A DNA stretch of 64,000 bases, taken from NCBI GenBank assembly GCA_013368445.1, contig JAACJO010000053.1, positions 1 through 64,000 on the forward strand, written 5' to 3'. The translations under genes and the position numbers were made by a program. Below, piece after piece: positions 33,817-45,136 of this stretch. The number at the start of each line of letters is the position of its first letter. Within the stretch, counting starts at the first letter, position 1. The notes under the pieces were generated by a model. It ran no database searches. It saw only the letters and a program-made list of their open reading frames with translations, and was not told the origin of the DNA. Source of the stretch: Leucocoprinus leucothites. Its lineage: Eukaryota; Basidiomycota; Agaricomycetes; Agaricales; Agaricaceae.

Positions 33817-36800
33817 TTAAGAGAGATTGTGCTGGCTTTTATACTCTTGAATTATTTCTTTTGAATTTTCAAGATTTAACTCTGGTTCCCATGAGTCTTC
33901 AGTAGGTCCGTATCCTTTCCAACGAATCAGGTATTCTATTTTTGTTCCAGAACATAGTCTGCGGGTTCTATGATTTAGGACTGCTTCGACTTCGTATTGT
34001 TCTTCTCCTGAGACTAGAACAGGTGGTGGTTTAGGGTTGTGTTTACCATAAATGTCATTCTCAGTTACTGGCATGAGAAGTGAAGCATGGAACTTGTTGT
34101 GAATCTTCCATTTTTGTGGTAGTTTGAGTTTGTAGTTGACTGGAGAGGTTTTTCTAATAATAGTAAATGGACCTTCTCTTCTTTGATTAAGCTTCTTAGA
34201 AGCATAGGGTAAAGGGAGATTTCGGTTATCTAACCAAACTCGGTCTCCTACTTTGAATGGTGTCCATGGTTGGTTCTTTCTTTGAGCCATCATGAGACGT
34301 GTTTGTTCATGTGCCTCTAAAGCTGCTTCTCAGACTTGTTCCAAGAATAGAGACTTCTCATTGATAGAAGGTGTGTCTGTCTCTATGTCTGAGATAAACA
34401 CTTGTGGGTTATATCCTAGGATTAATTCGTATGGTGAGTGTTTTCTTCCAGAATGGGGTTTCGTATTGTGTACGAATTCAATCATTGGAAGTGCTCGTTT
34501 CCATATGGTTGGGTTTTGTGATGTGTAAACTGCTAAATAGAACTCAATTTCTTGGTTGTACCTTTCAGTAGTTCCATCTGTCTGTGGATGATATGCTGTA
34601 GACAGGGCTGGTGTAATATTGAGTTTTTCGTATAGTTTTTGCATTGATTTAGCAGCAAATCGTGGATCTCGATCTGAGATTATTTTGTTGGGTGTTCCAT
34701 ATTTCGAAAATACTTTGTCAATAAGAATTTCAGCAATGCCATCAGCATTTACTGTCTTCTTTGTTGGAGTTAGGATTATCCCTTTTGTAAGTCCATGGTC
34801 CACTATGGACAATATACAATCATATCCATCATCAGGTGGTAGTTCTGTGATAAGATCCATGGATATTTGGGAAAAGGGCCTTGTGGAAGAAGGGCCTTTA
34901 ATCGGTTGCATTGGTGGTTTAACCGGATGACGGTTGATTTTGTACTGTTGACAAATAGGGCATCCTTTCACGTAGTTCTGAACATATGTGTTCATTCCAG
35001 GCCAGTAAACTAATTTAGATAGTTTACGGAACGTTTTGGCTGTTCCTGGGTGTCCTGATGTCTCGTGATCATGTACACATTGTAGAAGTCTTCTTTTTAG
35101 TTTGGCATCTTCAGGTATCACATGTCTTCCCTGATATTTATAAATGCCATCCTCTTCTGTGAATCTTTCAGATGGGTTGATCTTCTCTTGTTTATTTTTA
35201 ATTTCTTCTTTAATTTCCTCAGAAAGGAAATTAATGAATTTTTCTGATGGTATCACAACTAGATCTTCGTTATCCTTTCCATCTGGGACTAGGTCTGGTC
35301 TTCTACTCAATGCATCAGCAAGAGTATTTTTGTTGCCAGCCAAGTGCTTTATGGAGTAATGGAAGCGCGTCATGTATAGCATCCATCTCGCTTGTCTTCG
35401 ATTTAATTGTTGTGGTTCTCGCCATCTGGTGAGATTCTCATGATCAGACCATATGATGATAGGGTGTGCTGATCCTTCGAGGTAGTGTCGCCATTCCTTT
35501 AGTGCTCTAATAATAGCAAGGAATTCTTGGTCGGACACATGATAGTTTTGTTCCGCAGGGTTGAGGGTTTGTGAATAATAAGCCACAGGGTGCTTATCTC
35601 CATTTGAATCTCTTTGGAGTAGTACTGCACCGGTAGCAAATGCGGAAGTATCGCATTCGATTTCGAACGGCTTTGATTCATCAACTATTTGAAGTATAGG
35701 TTGCTTAAGGAATTGTTCCTTGAGCTTCTCAAAGCTTTTCTGTGCTTCTGGGTTCCATTCGAATTTTGTTGTTTTACGAAGTAATGCATTAAGTGGTTGT
35801 GCGATAGCTGAGAAGTTGTGAATGAATTTGCGATAGAAGTTGCAAAATCCAATAAATTGTCGGATATTTCGGACAGACTTGGGTACAGGCCAATCCTGTA
35901 TTCCCTTAAGATTAATGGGGTCCATCTCAATAGAGTCAGGAGTTATGATAACTCTGAGGTATTCTAGGCATTGCTTCTCAAATTCGCATTTCTCAGTTTT
36001 TAAATACAACTCGTTCTGTTGTAGAATCTTCAAGACTTGTTTAGTAAGTTTTTCGAGTTGTTCCTTTGTTTTCGCATGGATAAGGATGTCATCCATGTAA
36101 ATAATAACTCCGCCTTTCTCTGTAAGGTCTTTAAAGATGTGATCCATCATGGATTGGAAGGTAGCAGGGGAATTTGTCATTCCAAAGAACATGACTGTGG
36201 GTTCATATAACCCATTTGGAGTGTGGAATGCCGCTTTCCATTCATGTCCTTCATGGATTTGGACATTATTATATCCTAGTTGGACATCTAACTTGGTAAA
36301 CCAATTAGATCCTTTGAGTTTATCCATGATTCATGATATGCTCGGTATTGGGTGAGCATTCTTTATCGTATTCTTGTTAAGGAATCGATAATCTTGGCAT
36401 GGACATAAGTCTCCTCCTTTCTTTCCTATAAAGAAGAAAGAAGAGGCCATTGGTGATTTGGATTTCCGAATATATCCTTTTCGTAGATTTTCGGAAATAA
36501 ACTTGTCGAGTTCAGTTCTTTCCTGAGGTGTCAGGTGATAAACTGGCATTCATTTGGGTTCAAATTCAGGTATAGTCTCGATTTTGTGATCCCAAGGACG
36601 TCTGGGTGGTAATTTCTCAGATTCGTCTTTGTTGAAGACTTTGAGAAACTGATGAAATTTCTTTGGTACGGCTTTCACAGGGTCTGATTCCCTTTTTGGT
36701 TTAGTAGCCGAGTTGTGAAGTTGTTGTGATGTGTTAGATTTCACATTGATTTCATAATACAACTGATTGATAGAATCAGTTTTCGCTTTGGTTAATTTGA

Positions 36801-37227
36801 TTGTATGAGAATTTTCATCTCACCAACATAATGATAGTTTCTGCCAATCAATGTCGGGATTGAATCTCTTTAACCATGTGATTCCTAAGAATAGTTGGTT
36901 TGATCCAAGTTTGACTATTCTTGGTGAGATCGTCATAATTTTGTTGTTCACTTCTATTTTTAATTTTGTATAGTGAGTACAACTTCCTGATAGGTTTTGT
37001 GTTCCATCAGCATTACGGATTTTGATTGCCTTTTTCATTTTGAATTTCAGCAAGTTGTAGGTATCGACTAGTTGTGGGTCAATAAATTCTCCACTAGCTC
37101 CTGAGTCGAGTAGTGCTTGTAGGTTGTGTTTTGCTCTAGTTGTATGGAGCAATATTGGTACATGTATTGTTAATCCTTTGTTTGATTGAAGATCGATGAT
37201 GTCTATCTGATCTTCATGAGTACTCAA
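33817..37227 (-). pseudogene. Pol of element I: protease, RT, RNase H, integrase, chromodomain
   Basis: In frame from 37227: protease LLDSGASGEF (about 37110), RT with FTKLDVQLGYNNVQI and IIYMDDILIH (about 36085), RNase H with IIWSDHENLT and NTLADALSRRPD, integrase zinc finger H-x-H...GCPICQQYK (about 34950), catalytic MDLITELPPD, IISDRDPRF and AYHPQTDGTTERYNQ, chromodomain KIEYLIRWKGYGPTEDSWEP (about 33930). Stops lie at 36820-36822, 36550-36552, 36331-36333 and 34330-34332; all are TGA. Otherwise the frame is continuous. It would make a standard chromovirus Pol if the TGA codons were CGA, which is the likely ancestral state. Confidence 0.9.
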
Positions 37228-39376
37228 AAATTTTCATTTGAGTATTCTTGAAATGGGTCGTCTTCATCGCTAGCTTGTTCTATTTCGTAAACCATGGCGT
37301 CTGGATCTTTCCTTTTAGGCTTGAAAGGTCTATGATTCCCTTGTTTCGGCTTGGACTGGGACTTCTGCGTCTGCTTCAATCCCATGTTTGTCTTTCCTCT
37401 TGACTTAAACCAAACCTTCCTTGCTGGACAAGATTTAGTGAAATGTCCTTTCTTGTGGCAGAAGAAGCATTCTCCTCTCTTGAGTGCAATTCTTTGTTTG
37501 TCGGTGAGAACATTATTGATGATGTGGGAGTATAGTGAACCATAGACATCTCTGTCTGTGTTGCTTGGTCCTTCATTGTACGTTTGGTTGATGTCTTCTC
37601 CTTCACTCTCCTCTTCTTCAGGATTATCATCATCCTCTGCACCAAGTTCATATATACCTCCATTGTCTGCTTCCCGATCATCTTTGATTGATAATCGGTA
37701 TATTCCTCTTGATATTCTGTCGATATCCATGTCCCACTCAGATCGTCTGGGTCTAGATAGGGGTTGACTATAGACGTCATTATATCGTGGTTGGGATCCG
37801 TGTTGTCTACTATTCTTTTTGGTCTTTCTTGGTCTATTTGAAGATCCTGGATTAGAATTTCCAATGCAGTATCTCCTTTGCTCTTGGACAACTTTGTATG
37901 CCTGCCTTGCAGCAGTTTTCCATTCTGCGAGGGTTTGGGGGTCAGCTCGGATTGCTTCGAATCTGACATCATTGTCGAGTCCTTCGGCAAAGTAGGATCG
38001 GAGAGAAGTGCTGTCAGTAAGTCCTGCACGTGAGGCGAGGACAGAAAAATTGGCGATGTATTCTTCGATGTATTTGTTTTGTTGTCTATAATAGCGGAGC
38101 TCTCTCTCAGCCTCAAAGCTCTGTTGTGTTGGAGTGAATGATTGCTCGAGCACATTCTTGAACTGGTCAAAGGTGTGTGGGATGTGTCCTGCTTGGGTAG
38201 CTGCAGCTGCTCAACTAAGTCTGTAATCCTGTTGCCATAACTTGGCAGCTCCATCAAGTAATCCAAGGGTGTAGTTGATTCTTGATTGGTCATCTGTGAC
38301 ACCATATGAGTCGAAGTAGAGTTTGACTTCTGCCATCCATGGTCTGTAGTAGCTTGGGTTGCCATCAAACCTGTTGGGTTTTGGGTACTTAAGCTGGAAT
38401 CCTGCTTGAGGTTGTGCCATTGGGTTTGGCGGGGGGTTTGGATTAGGATTTGGTGGTCCTCCTTGTGGATTTGGTGGTGGCAGTGTGGGGCTTCTCCGAT
38501 TTGAAGAACCTCCTGTGTTGGTGACAACTGCCTTTGCTTTCCCTTTTGTTTGGGTGTTAGTGGTACGGTGATGGTGGTACTGGCTGTAGTAATGTTGGGA
38601 TTGGTTGTTAGTAAGGTACTGGTACTGGCAATACCGGTGGGGGAATTGGTAAAGCTAAAGGGGATAGGGTTCGTAATGGGACTGAGGAACCTTGGGCTAT
38701 GTCCAAGGGCTGGGCTTGAGGAGTAAGAAGGGGGTCTATCGAGTCTGGGTTTCTCTGGGGATTTAAGTTTGAGATTGTCAATTGCCCTTGTGAGTGCTTC
38801 TGCTTCCTCTTCTGTTCGATTTCCTTCAGATTCCTGTTGGCTTCTTTCTCCACTATCTGTTCCTTCTTCGTCTTCTTCTTCATCTTCTTCATCAAATTCA
38901 GATTCTTCTGAACTTGGAGTGTTAACTCTGGGCTCTGAATGATTGTCTTGTGGGATGTCTTCAGTTCTTGGGGTGATGTCAAGGACTGGTTCTGGTTCGA
39001 TGGTCCTGCTAGATTCTGCGGGGGTTTCTGGAAACGGGGTTTGTCTTCTTCCTGCTTTTTCAGTGTACTGTTCTTGGGTAACATCTCGAAGTTCTTCAAG
39101 ACCAGCTCCTTTTTCGATTTGTTGTTTGACAGTTCTGTGAAGTTGCTTGTGACCAAGTTCTGCATATTCGGCTTCAAGGACTCCTTCTTGTTCTTTCTTG
39201 ATTGGGATGTAGGCAACTTTCCCTTCATGTTCTTTGATGTAGTAGAATCTTCCTGATCCTTTACTTCTGTAGAACCTTGTTCTTCGGGTTTCACTGTAGT
39301 AGGTACTATAGGATTCCTCTGGGAATTCTCTTCTTGCGAAGATTTCGACCTGTCTTGCAAACTCTGCTGGGTCCAT
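37224..39376 (-). pseudogene. Gag of element I
   Basis: ATG at 39376 gives MDPAEFARQVEIFARREF, a long N-terminal extension rich in Glu/Ser, then after a frameshift near 38490 the capsid core MAQPQAGFQLKYPKPNRFDG, LGLLDGAAKLWQQDYRL, QSFEAERELRYYRQQNKYIE and the zinc knuckle CFFCHKKGHFTKSC (about 37465). A TGA at 38211-38213 breaks it. The gag stop TGA at 37224-37226 directly follows a possible -1 slippery heptamer. Gag is unusually long (about 715 codons). Confidence 0.85.
37227..37233 (-). promoter_or_regulatory. Possible -1 frameshift site between gag and pol
   Basis: On the minus strand the gag-frame sequence A-AAT-TTT precedes TGA. It fits the X-XXY-YYZ pattern, and pol continues in the -1 frame (TTG AGT ACT CAT). 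A pol ATG is not present nearby. I did not find the downstream RNA structure by eye. Confidence 0.4.
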
Positions 39377-39942
39377 TGTGGACTATGTTTATGGGTGCCT
39401 ATAGAGACACCTGGTATGGTCTTAAATGGTAAATTGTCCTTAAGACAATTATCACACTTGCAGTTTGATTCTGCCGTGGTTGGAAAATTAGTTTATAGTC
39501 GCTATGGACTCACCTTTATAGTCCCTAGGACTGTGTATTTATAGTCTCTTAAGACTTTCAACAGATAAACTGTCTTCCAAGTATTTACCCTCGGGTCTGG
39601 TATTCTTCAGAGATATGCCAAACTTTCTGGCAAATTTCTCTCTTCCGAGTATCTACCCTCAGGTCTGGTATCTTATTTGAGATTCAGGTACAATGACCTT
39701 AGCTCTCACAAGCCTCCAAATGTTTTAAGAGCGTGGGTATTCGCTCAGATCAATAAGAGTGATCCTCAACTAATCCACTAGTTGGCAATGTGTGTCGACC
39801 CTCTCTTTGTTGTATGCACAATAGTTTTGGGACAGCTTGTGCTATAACCGCGATAACCCAAATCAACAGTGTTTGCAACATTGTTGGGTTACTGGGCAAA
39901 GTAACGGCTCTGTGCTAACAGAGAAGGATCGTTTCTACTTAA
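39377..39942 (-). other. Untranslated leader of element I
   Basis: 566 bp between gag ATG and the 5' LTR remnant. A diverged copy lies at 18960-19432 in R2. No ORF of note. Confidence 0.75.
39928..39940 (-). promoter_or_regulatory. Primer-binding site of element I (self-priming type)
   Basis: AAGTAGAAACGAT on the minus strand starts 2 nt after the LTR end. It is perfectly complementary to ATCGTTTCTACTT in the LTR at 31958-31970, just downstream of the TATA box. This is the arrangement of Tf1/sushi self-primed elements. Confidence 0.7.
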
Positions 39943-40053
39943 TGTTATCATGATGCCGGCCCGGTCCTAAGCTGGCACGATAAGTATCGAGTTGATAAGA
40001 TCAACTCGATACTTATCGTGCCAGCTTAGGACCGGGCCGGCATCATGATAACA
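39943..40053. repeat. 111-bp palindrome replacing the 5' LTR of element I
   Basis: Left half (39943-39996) and right half (40000-40053) are perfect reverse complements by eye around a 3-bp centre. Each is the GC-rich 54-bp end of the LTR. The outer edge is followed by the TSD TGTGA, so the palindrome is the true element terminus. Confidence 0.9.
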
Positions 40054-40058
40054 TGTGA

Positions 40059-40653
40059 ATCCATTTGGCCAGGGAAAAGACAGTCATTGTTAGGCATGTG
40101 GATCTACAATAATGATGCATGGAAAACTTCATGTACACTATGTCACTGCAAATTTTGAGATAACTCAATTTTGTAGGAGTTATTGCTGAAGTCTCATATA
40201 ATGGGGTAAGGGCCAATGAATTTGGTGATGAGTCTGCAGGTGAGTCCACAAGGAAACAAGATGTTTCTCATGGAGATGTAGACTAGGTCACCTGTTCAGA
40301 AGGGTGAGGGGATTTGCTTGCAGTTGGCTGTTCTAACCTCCTTGATTCAGTGGGTGAGTATGCTATCATGTGCTTGAATAATAGCATTTTTCATGTTCTG
40401 AGCAAAGGTGCAGATGCCATGGTATTCAGTTGTTGAAGGAGAATTCCAGATAAAGAAGCAAGGCATGCAGCCATGATTGAGGAAGAAGGGAGCATACCCA
40501 GTGACTTCTGATTGAGCAGAGTTGACAGTGAACTCTATGGCTGGTAACTTAGAGACCCAGTTTTTTTGATCTTGCAAGATGCATTGCCTTAGCATCTGAA
40601 TGATCATTCAGTTGGCTCACTTGGTTGAGCTATTGGATTTAGGGTGATATGTG
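40059..40653 (-). pseudogene. Element III integrase, C-terminal catalytic part
   Basis: The minus strand reads TYHPKSNSSTK (the usual HPQTDG block), then DQKNWVSKLPAIEFTVNSAQ (about 40540) and SEVTGYAPFFLNHGCMP. It joins across L4 to KLQMSS at 51955: removing L4 gives KLQMSSTYHPKSN without a gap. Confidence 0.8.
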
Positions 40654-40729
40654 CTGGTGAAGGGAATGTGGGATAGGTGAGTGCGGATGTGTTTGTGAGC
40701 ACGACAGTGTCTGTCTGTCGTTGGTTCTG

Positions 40730-41426
40730 TGTTAATATTTACAGTCAGAGCACCTAGTAACGTCACATGTCACAACATGTGATTGGGTTACGTAAGACAG
40801 CGGCTAACTGGTCTTTAACCTACTTCAATTAATAAGCTTGAGTATTCTCGAAAGCCTAGTAAGAGAAGGCCAAGAAGACTTGAGGTAAGTCTAAGGTAGT
40901 GCGAGGTTCGAGACAACAACAATGATACAAGTGAATTCAAGGCAGGGCAAGTAAACACAAGTAGTCCGGGAAACAAAGGAAAGATTAAACTTGCGTTTAA
41001 TCTTCCAAATACAAGTCTTTAAATACTAACTAGACGAAACGATATCAAACTATGAAACTACAACTACAAGTCCGAAAATCACTATCATGATTCTGATAAA
41101 TACGTATCTGTCCGCCGATGTAACAGCTATCATAGTTAGATATCTAATAGTTCAAATCCAAACACAATGTCCATGAAACCATCATTGTCTGTTAATCAGT
41201 CCTGTTAATCCATAGCAATCAAACAGCGAAACCGTTCCTCCTGATCCTTCTAATAACATCCATCCAATTATACTCGTCCCAATCAACATCGAATCGTTCT
41301 TCTTCCACATCAAACTTTCCAACGTATTCTTCCCAATCTAGAACCGCAGTCTCAGTCCTGGTGGCTGTGTCGGCGTCTAGGATGATTAAGTCACAATGAG
41401 CGTCAATCAGATCGACGTTTATAACA
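40730..41426 (-). repeat. 3' LTR of element II (partly protein-coding)
   Basis: TGTTATAAACGTCG to GTAAATATTAACA on the minus strand. Bases 41426-41219 carry the last ~70 codons of ORF3. TATA-like TATTTAAA is at 41025-41018, followed about 26 nt later by AAGTTTAATCTT. Confidence 0.95.
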
Positions 41427-42856
41427 TTATCCCTTTTGTAGGACTTGATGTCCTCATCAACATCCTTATCCAAATTGGACTCAGTAATCTCCATAGGGCT
41501 CTCCTGTGATGTTGGCAATTGTGACATTGTCGTAGGGGTCGTCATACTCTTCTCCATAAGTGTCCCTATGATCATAACCTTCATCTGAGACTCATCAAGG
41601 TCTGAGGTGGCATTGGGTACGAGGTCGACGGTGATATGTCTGGTGTCAGGAGTCAGGCGAGTTGGAGAACGCAGTGGTAGAACTCGTGTTCTACTTGCGT
41701 CTGTTGAGTCGAGTCCCACGCGGAGGAAGACTTCGTTTTTCCTTTGTTGTTGACATCGAACAGGTTGGATCGGGCAGACTTCTTGAGTTGGAGTGCTTCG
41801 GGAAGAAGGTAAGGGGAGGTCTCCGGGTCTAAATACTTGGGATGGATGTTTGCGGGTAAGGATAGGTTTGAGCCATCGTTGTTCTTGATCAGAGACTCCA
41901 CTGATGAATGAGGAGAGGGGAAAGAGGTGTAATTGTGGGAACTTTGCGACGGCTCGTCGTTGTAAGACCTGTGCGAATTCTCGGGTGGTACATGCTCATT
42001 GTTTGTTGAGGAAGCAGTATCTTCCGAGATGTCCAGGGGCAGAGTGTCGGCAGTAGTGGCAGGTATAATGTTCGCATTGGTCCACGAAATGACCATTGAC
42101 CCTACAGATTGCGCAGTATTCTCTCTGTGTAGTACTTTTGGGGGTGGGAATAGAGTCGGGTTTCGTTTGTGGCAATCATAGTCTGCGATCATTTGTTCCA
42201 GTCTGTTCTGTTCTCTGAGGGGCATCAGGTCGATCCACATCAGGAAGTTCATTGGGAACTCCATTGGTTCCATCATCAGGTCCATCCGGGTACTGGAGAG
42301 TAGGAAGTTCAGATCCTTGTCGAGTCTCGCTAGGCTCACTTGGATCTGGAGCCTTTGGGAAAGCGTGAAGGGCTTGTTCAGCCACTGACACGATTTTCCT
42401 AATGACAGGCGATTTGACAGTTCGGCAAAGTGAGTTAACGTGACACTTGAAGAAATATGAGTGGTGGAGCAACGTGTGTTTAAGAAATAAGAGAGTAGTC
42501 CAGTCCTCCCTGAATAGGTCGAATTGGACAGTGTCGAGTGAATCTTTGCAGAGAGTGGCCCTAGCTTCAGTGAAGGGGGCATCGTAGAGTTGGAAGGTTC
42601 GAATGGCTCTAGTGGGGTCGGTGTAGGTTTCCTCTGGTGGGGAATCTTCCGAAATTGAGGAAGGGGACTGTGTGATGGTCGTGACTGGAGGGGCAATGAC
42701 ATAGCTTGTTCCTGTTCCAGGCGAGGTATATGTTGGAGGGCATGGAGATAAATGACCAGAGTTAGACATGATGTCTGATTTGCGAAGTGGTACTAGGGGT
42801 GTGTTGGATTGGTAGGTGTATGGTTCTGGGATGGTGTTTGGAATGAGATGTTGCAT
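41219..42856 (-). pseudogene. ORF3 of element II: tandem CCHC protein ending inside the LTR
   Basis: ATG at 42856 lies 12 nt after the pol stop and in the pol frame. The frame runs 546 codons to TGA at 41219 with two internal TGAs (42176-42178 and just after the zinc region near 42002). The zinc region (about 42105-42010) is C-x2-C-x3-G-H-x4-C then C-x2-C-x4-P-G-H-x4-C, matching ORF3 of element I residue for residue in spacing. The end crosses the PPT (SYKRDN) and enters the LTR at 41426, giving an acidic, Trp-rich tail (FDVDWDEYNWMDVIRRIRRN). The role is unknown; nucleic-acid binding is inferred. Confidence 0.72.
41427..41437 (-). promoter_or_regulatory. Polypurine tract of element II
   Basis: AAAAGGGATAA on the minus strand abuts the 3' LTR and also codes for part of ORF3. 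Confidence 0.8.
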
Positions 42857-45136
42857 GATTCTGGTTTTTCAACGAAGTTTGTGATGCTGTTTATATGTGT
42901 CTAGCATCTCCTGTGCATTCTTTAGGGTGTCTGCAGGCTGCCATGTCCGTTCTGAATTAGGGTATCCTTTCCAATGTATCAGATATTCGATCTTTCCGCG
43001 GCGTGTTTTGCGATGGCAAACAACGTCTTCGACTTCCCATTCTTCTTCTCCTTCTATTAGATCAGGTGGTGGGTTCTCGAAATGATTTCCGTATTCATCA
43101 TTCTCAGTTACTGGCCATAGGAGTCCTACGTGGAAGCGGGGATGAACTTTCCATGATTTGGGTAATTTTAGTTCATAGTTCACAGGTCCAAGCTTCTTTG
43201 TGATTTCGAAAGGTCCTACGCATTTCCCTGATAGTTTCCTTGATGGTGCTCGAATAGGGAGGTTGCGTGAATCCAGCCAGACCTTTTGTCCTACTTCTAG
43301 TTTTGGAAGTGGACCTTTGATACATTCGGTCATAGTTTGTCTTGCTTTCTCATGCGAATCTTGTGCAGCAATGCGGATATTCTTTATCCAGTCGATGCGG
43401 TCTTCAGTCACTGGATTATTCGTTGGTTCTTGATCAGTTGGGAAAGCTTTGAGGGGGTGGCCGTACATCAGTTCAAAGGGTGTTTGTGATCGATTTGAAT
43501 GGGTTCTGGAGTTGTGTGCGAATTCGACGAGGGGTAGTTTCTTTGGCCAGTTAAGTGCATTCTTGGAGCAGTAAGCAGAAAGGTACATTTCGATTTCTTG
43601 GTTGAAGCATTCAGTGGTACCGTCGGATTGAGGGTGGTATGCAGTAGATTGTGCGTGTTCTATTCCTAGCTTCTTGAACAGAGCTTGGACAGATTTAGCA
43701 ACAAATCTAGGGTCTCGATCTGAGATAATTTTGTCTGGGGTTCCAAAACGTGAGAAGATGTTTTTAATTAACAGATCAGAGATGTGATCTGCAGTGGCTT
43801 CTTTTCGTGTTGGTACTATAATTATCCCTTTTGTGAGTCCATGGTCCACTACGGACAAAATAGAGTCGAATCCATCGACTTCTGGAAGATTGGTGATGAG
43901 ATCTATAGCTATTTGTGCAAACAGTCGAAGAGAGTGTGGTCCTTTAATGGGTTGGAGTGGGGGCTTGAAAGGCCGTCTGTTGATCTTGTGTTGTTGACAG
44001 ATGGGGCATCCTTTCATGTAGTTCTTGACAAAAGCTCTCATTCCAGGCCATGTAACGTATTCTTCTAGTTTGCATATGGTTTCGGTTGTACCAGGGTGTC
44101 CTGCTGCTGGGGCATTGTGTACTCGTTGGAGTAAATGCTTCTTGAATGTGTTGTTGGCGGGGAGCATGAAACGTCCTTTTTCGTTGATGTGGGGTGAGCC
44201 ATTGGGTTTCGTTGGGAGTGATTCTTCGATTTCCGGATTGAGGATATCAACGTCTATTGCTGGGAAAGATGATGTATCAAACATATGGGCAGGAATGGCC
44301 GCTTGCAGTTTTTCCTCTTCTTTGGTGACGTGGTCGGGTCGGCGTGAGAGTGCATCAGCTGCGACATTTTTGATGCCGGCAATATGGCAAATCTTGACTT
44401 TATGGGCACTGATGAGGGCGGACCATCGAATTGTCCATCGGGATAACTTTGATGGTTTAGCCCAATGGATGATATTGTCATGATCTGTCCATACGACGGT
44501 TTCGTGTGGTGAGCCATCAATATAGTGTCGCCATTCTTGCAGTGCATGGATGATTGCTAGGAATTCTTGTTCGGAAGTGTGGTAACGTTTTTCGGTAGGG
44601 GAAAATCCTTTGAGTGGAAGAAACACAGGTGCATGATACCATTCAAATCCTTTTGAAGTAAAACTGCGCCTGATGCGTGATTTGAGGCATTGGTTTGTAT
44701 TTCAAAGGGTTTGGTCGGGTCAGGGGTTATAAGAACGGGTTCTTGTAGAAATTTCTTTTTGAGAGTGTCGAAAGATGATTGAGCTTCTGAATTCCATTGA
44801 AATGGTTGATTTTTGCGAAGGAGGGCGTTGAGAGGGCTGTGTAGTGGGCATAATTTCGTATGAATTTTCGGTAGAAGTTGCAAAAACCAATGAATTTGTG
44901 AATATCTCGTGGGTTCTTGGGTATTGGCCAATCTGCTATTCCTTTGAGTTTTATTGGGTCCATGTGTACTTCGTCCGGTGAAATTATGAATCCTAGGTAT
45001 GCCAATTTTTCTTTTTCGAAATCACATTTCTCTGCTTTGAGATAGAGATCATGTTTTCAGAAAATATCAAATACTTGGTGGGTGATTTCTCGTAGTTCCT
45101 GTTTTGTTTTTTGCGTGAATCAACACATCGTCCATA

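Larger units (their letters stand above)
31741..40053 (-). mobile_element. Ty3/gypsy chromovirus element I
   Basis: It is flanked by TGTGA at 31736-31740 and 40054-40058. Order on the minus strand: aberrant palindromic 5' LTR (40053-39943), self-priming PBS, 570-bp leader, gag, pol with chromodomain, ORF3, PPT, 661-bp 3' LTR. The element is structurally complete except for the 5' LTR. It carries six TGA stops and at least one gag frameshift, so it is recently dead. Confidence 0.9.

Noticed and set aside
33550..38213. TGA recoded as a sense codon in element I
   Set aside because: The intact Tc1 has CGA where the broken one has TGA, and host genes end normally in TGA. Mutation is the simpler reading.
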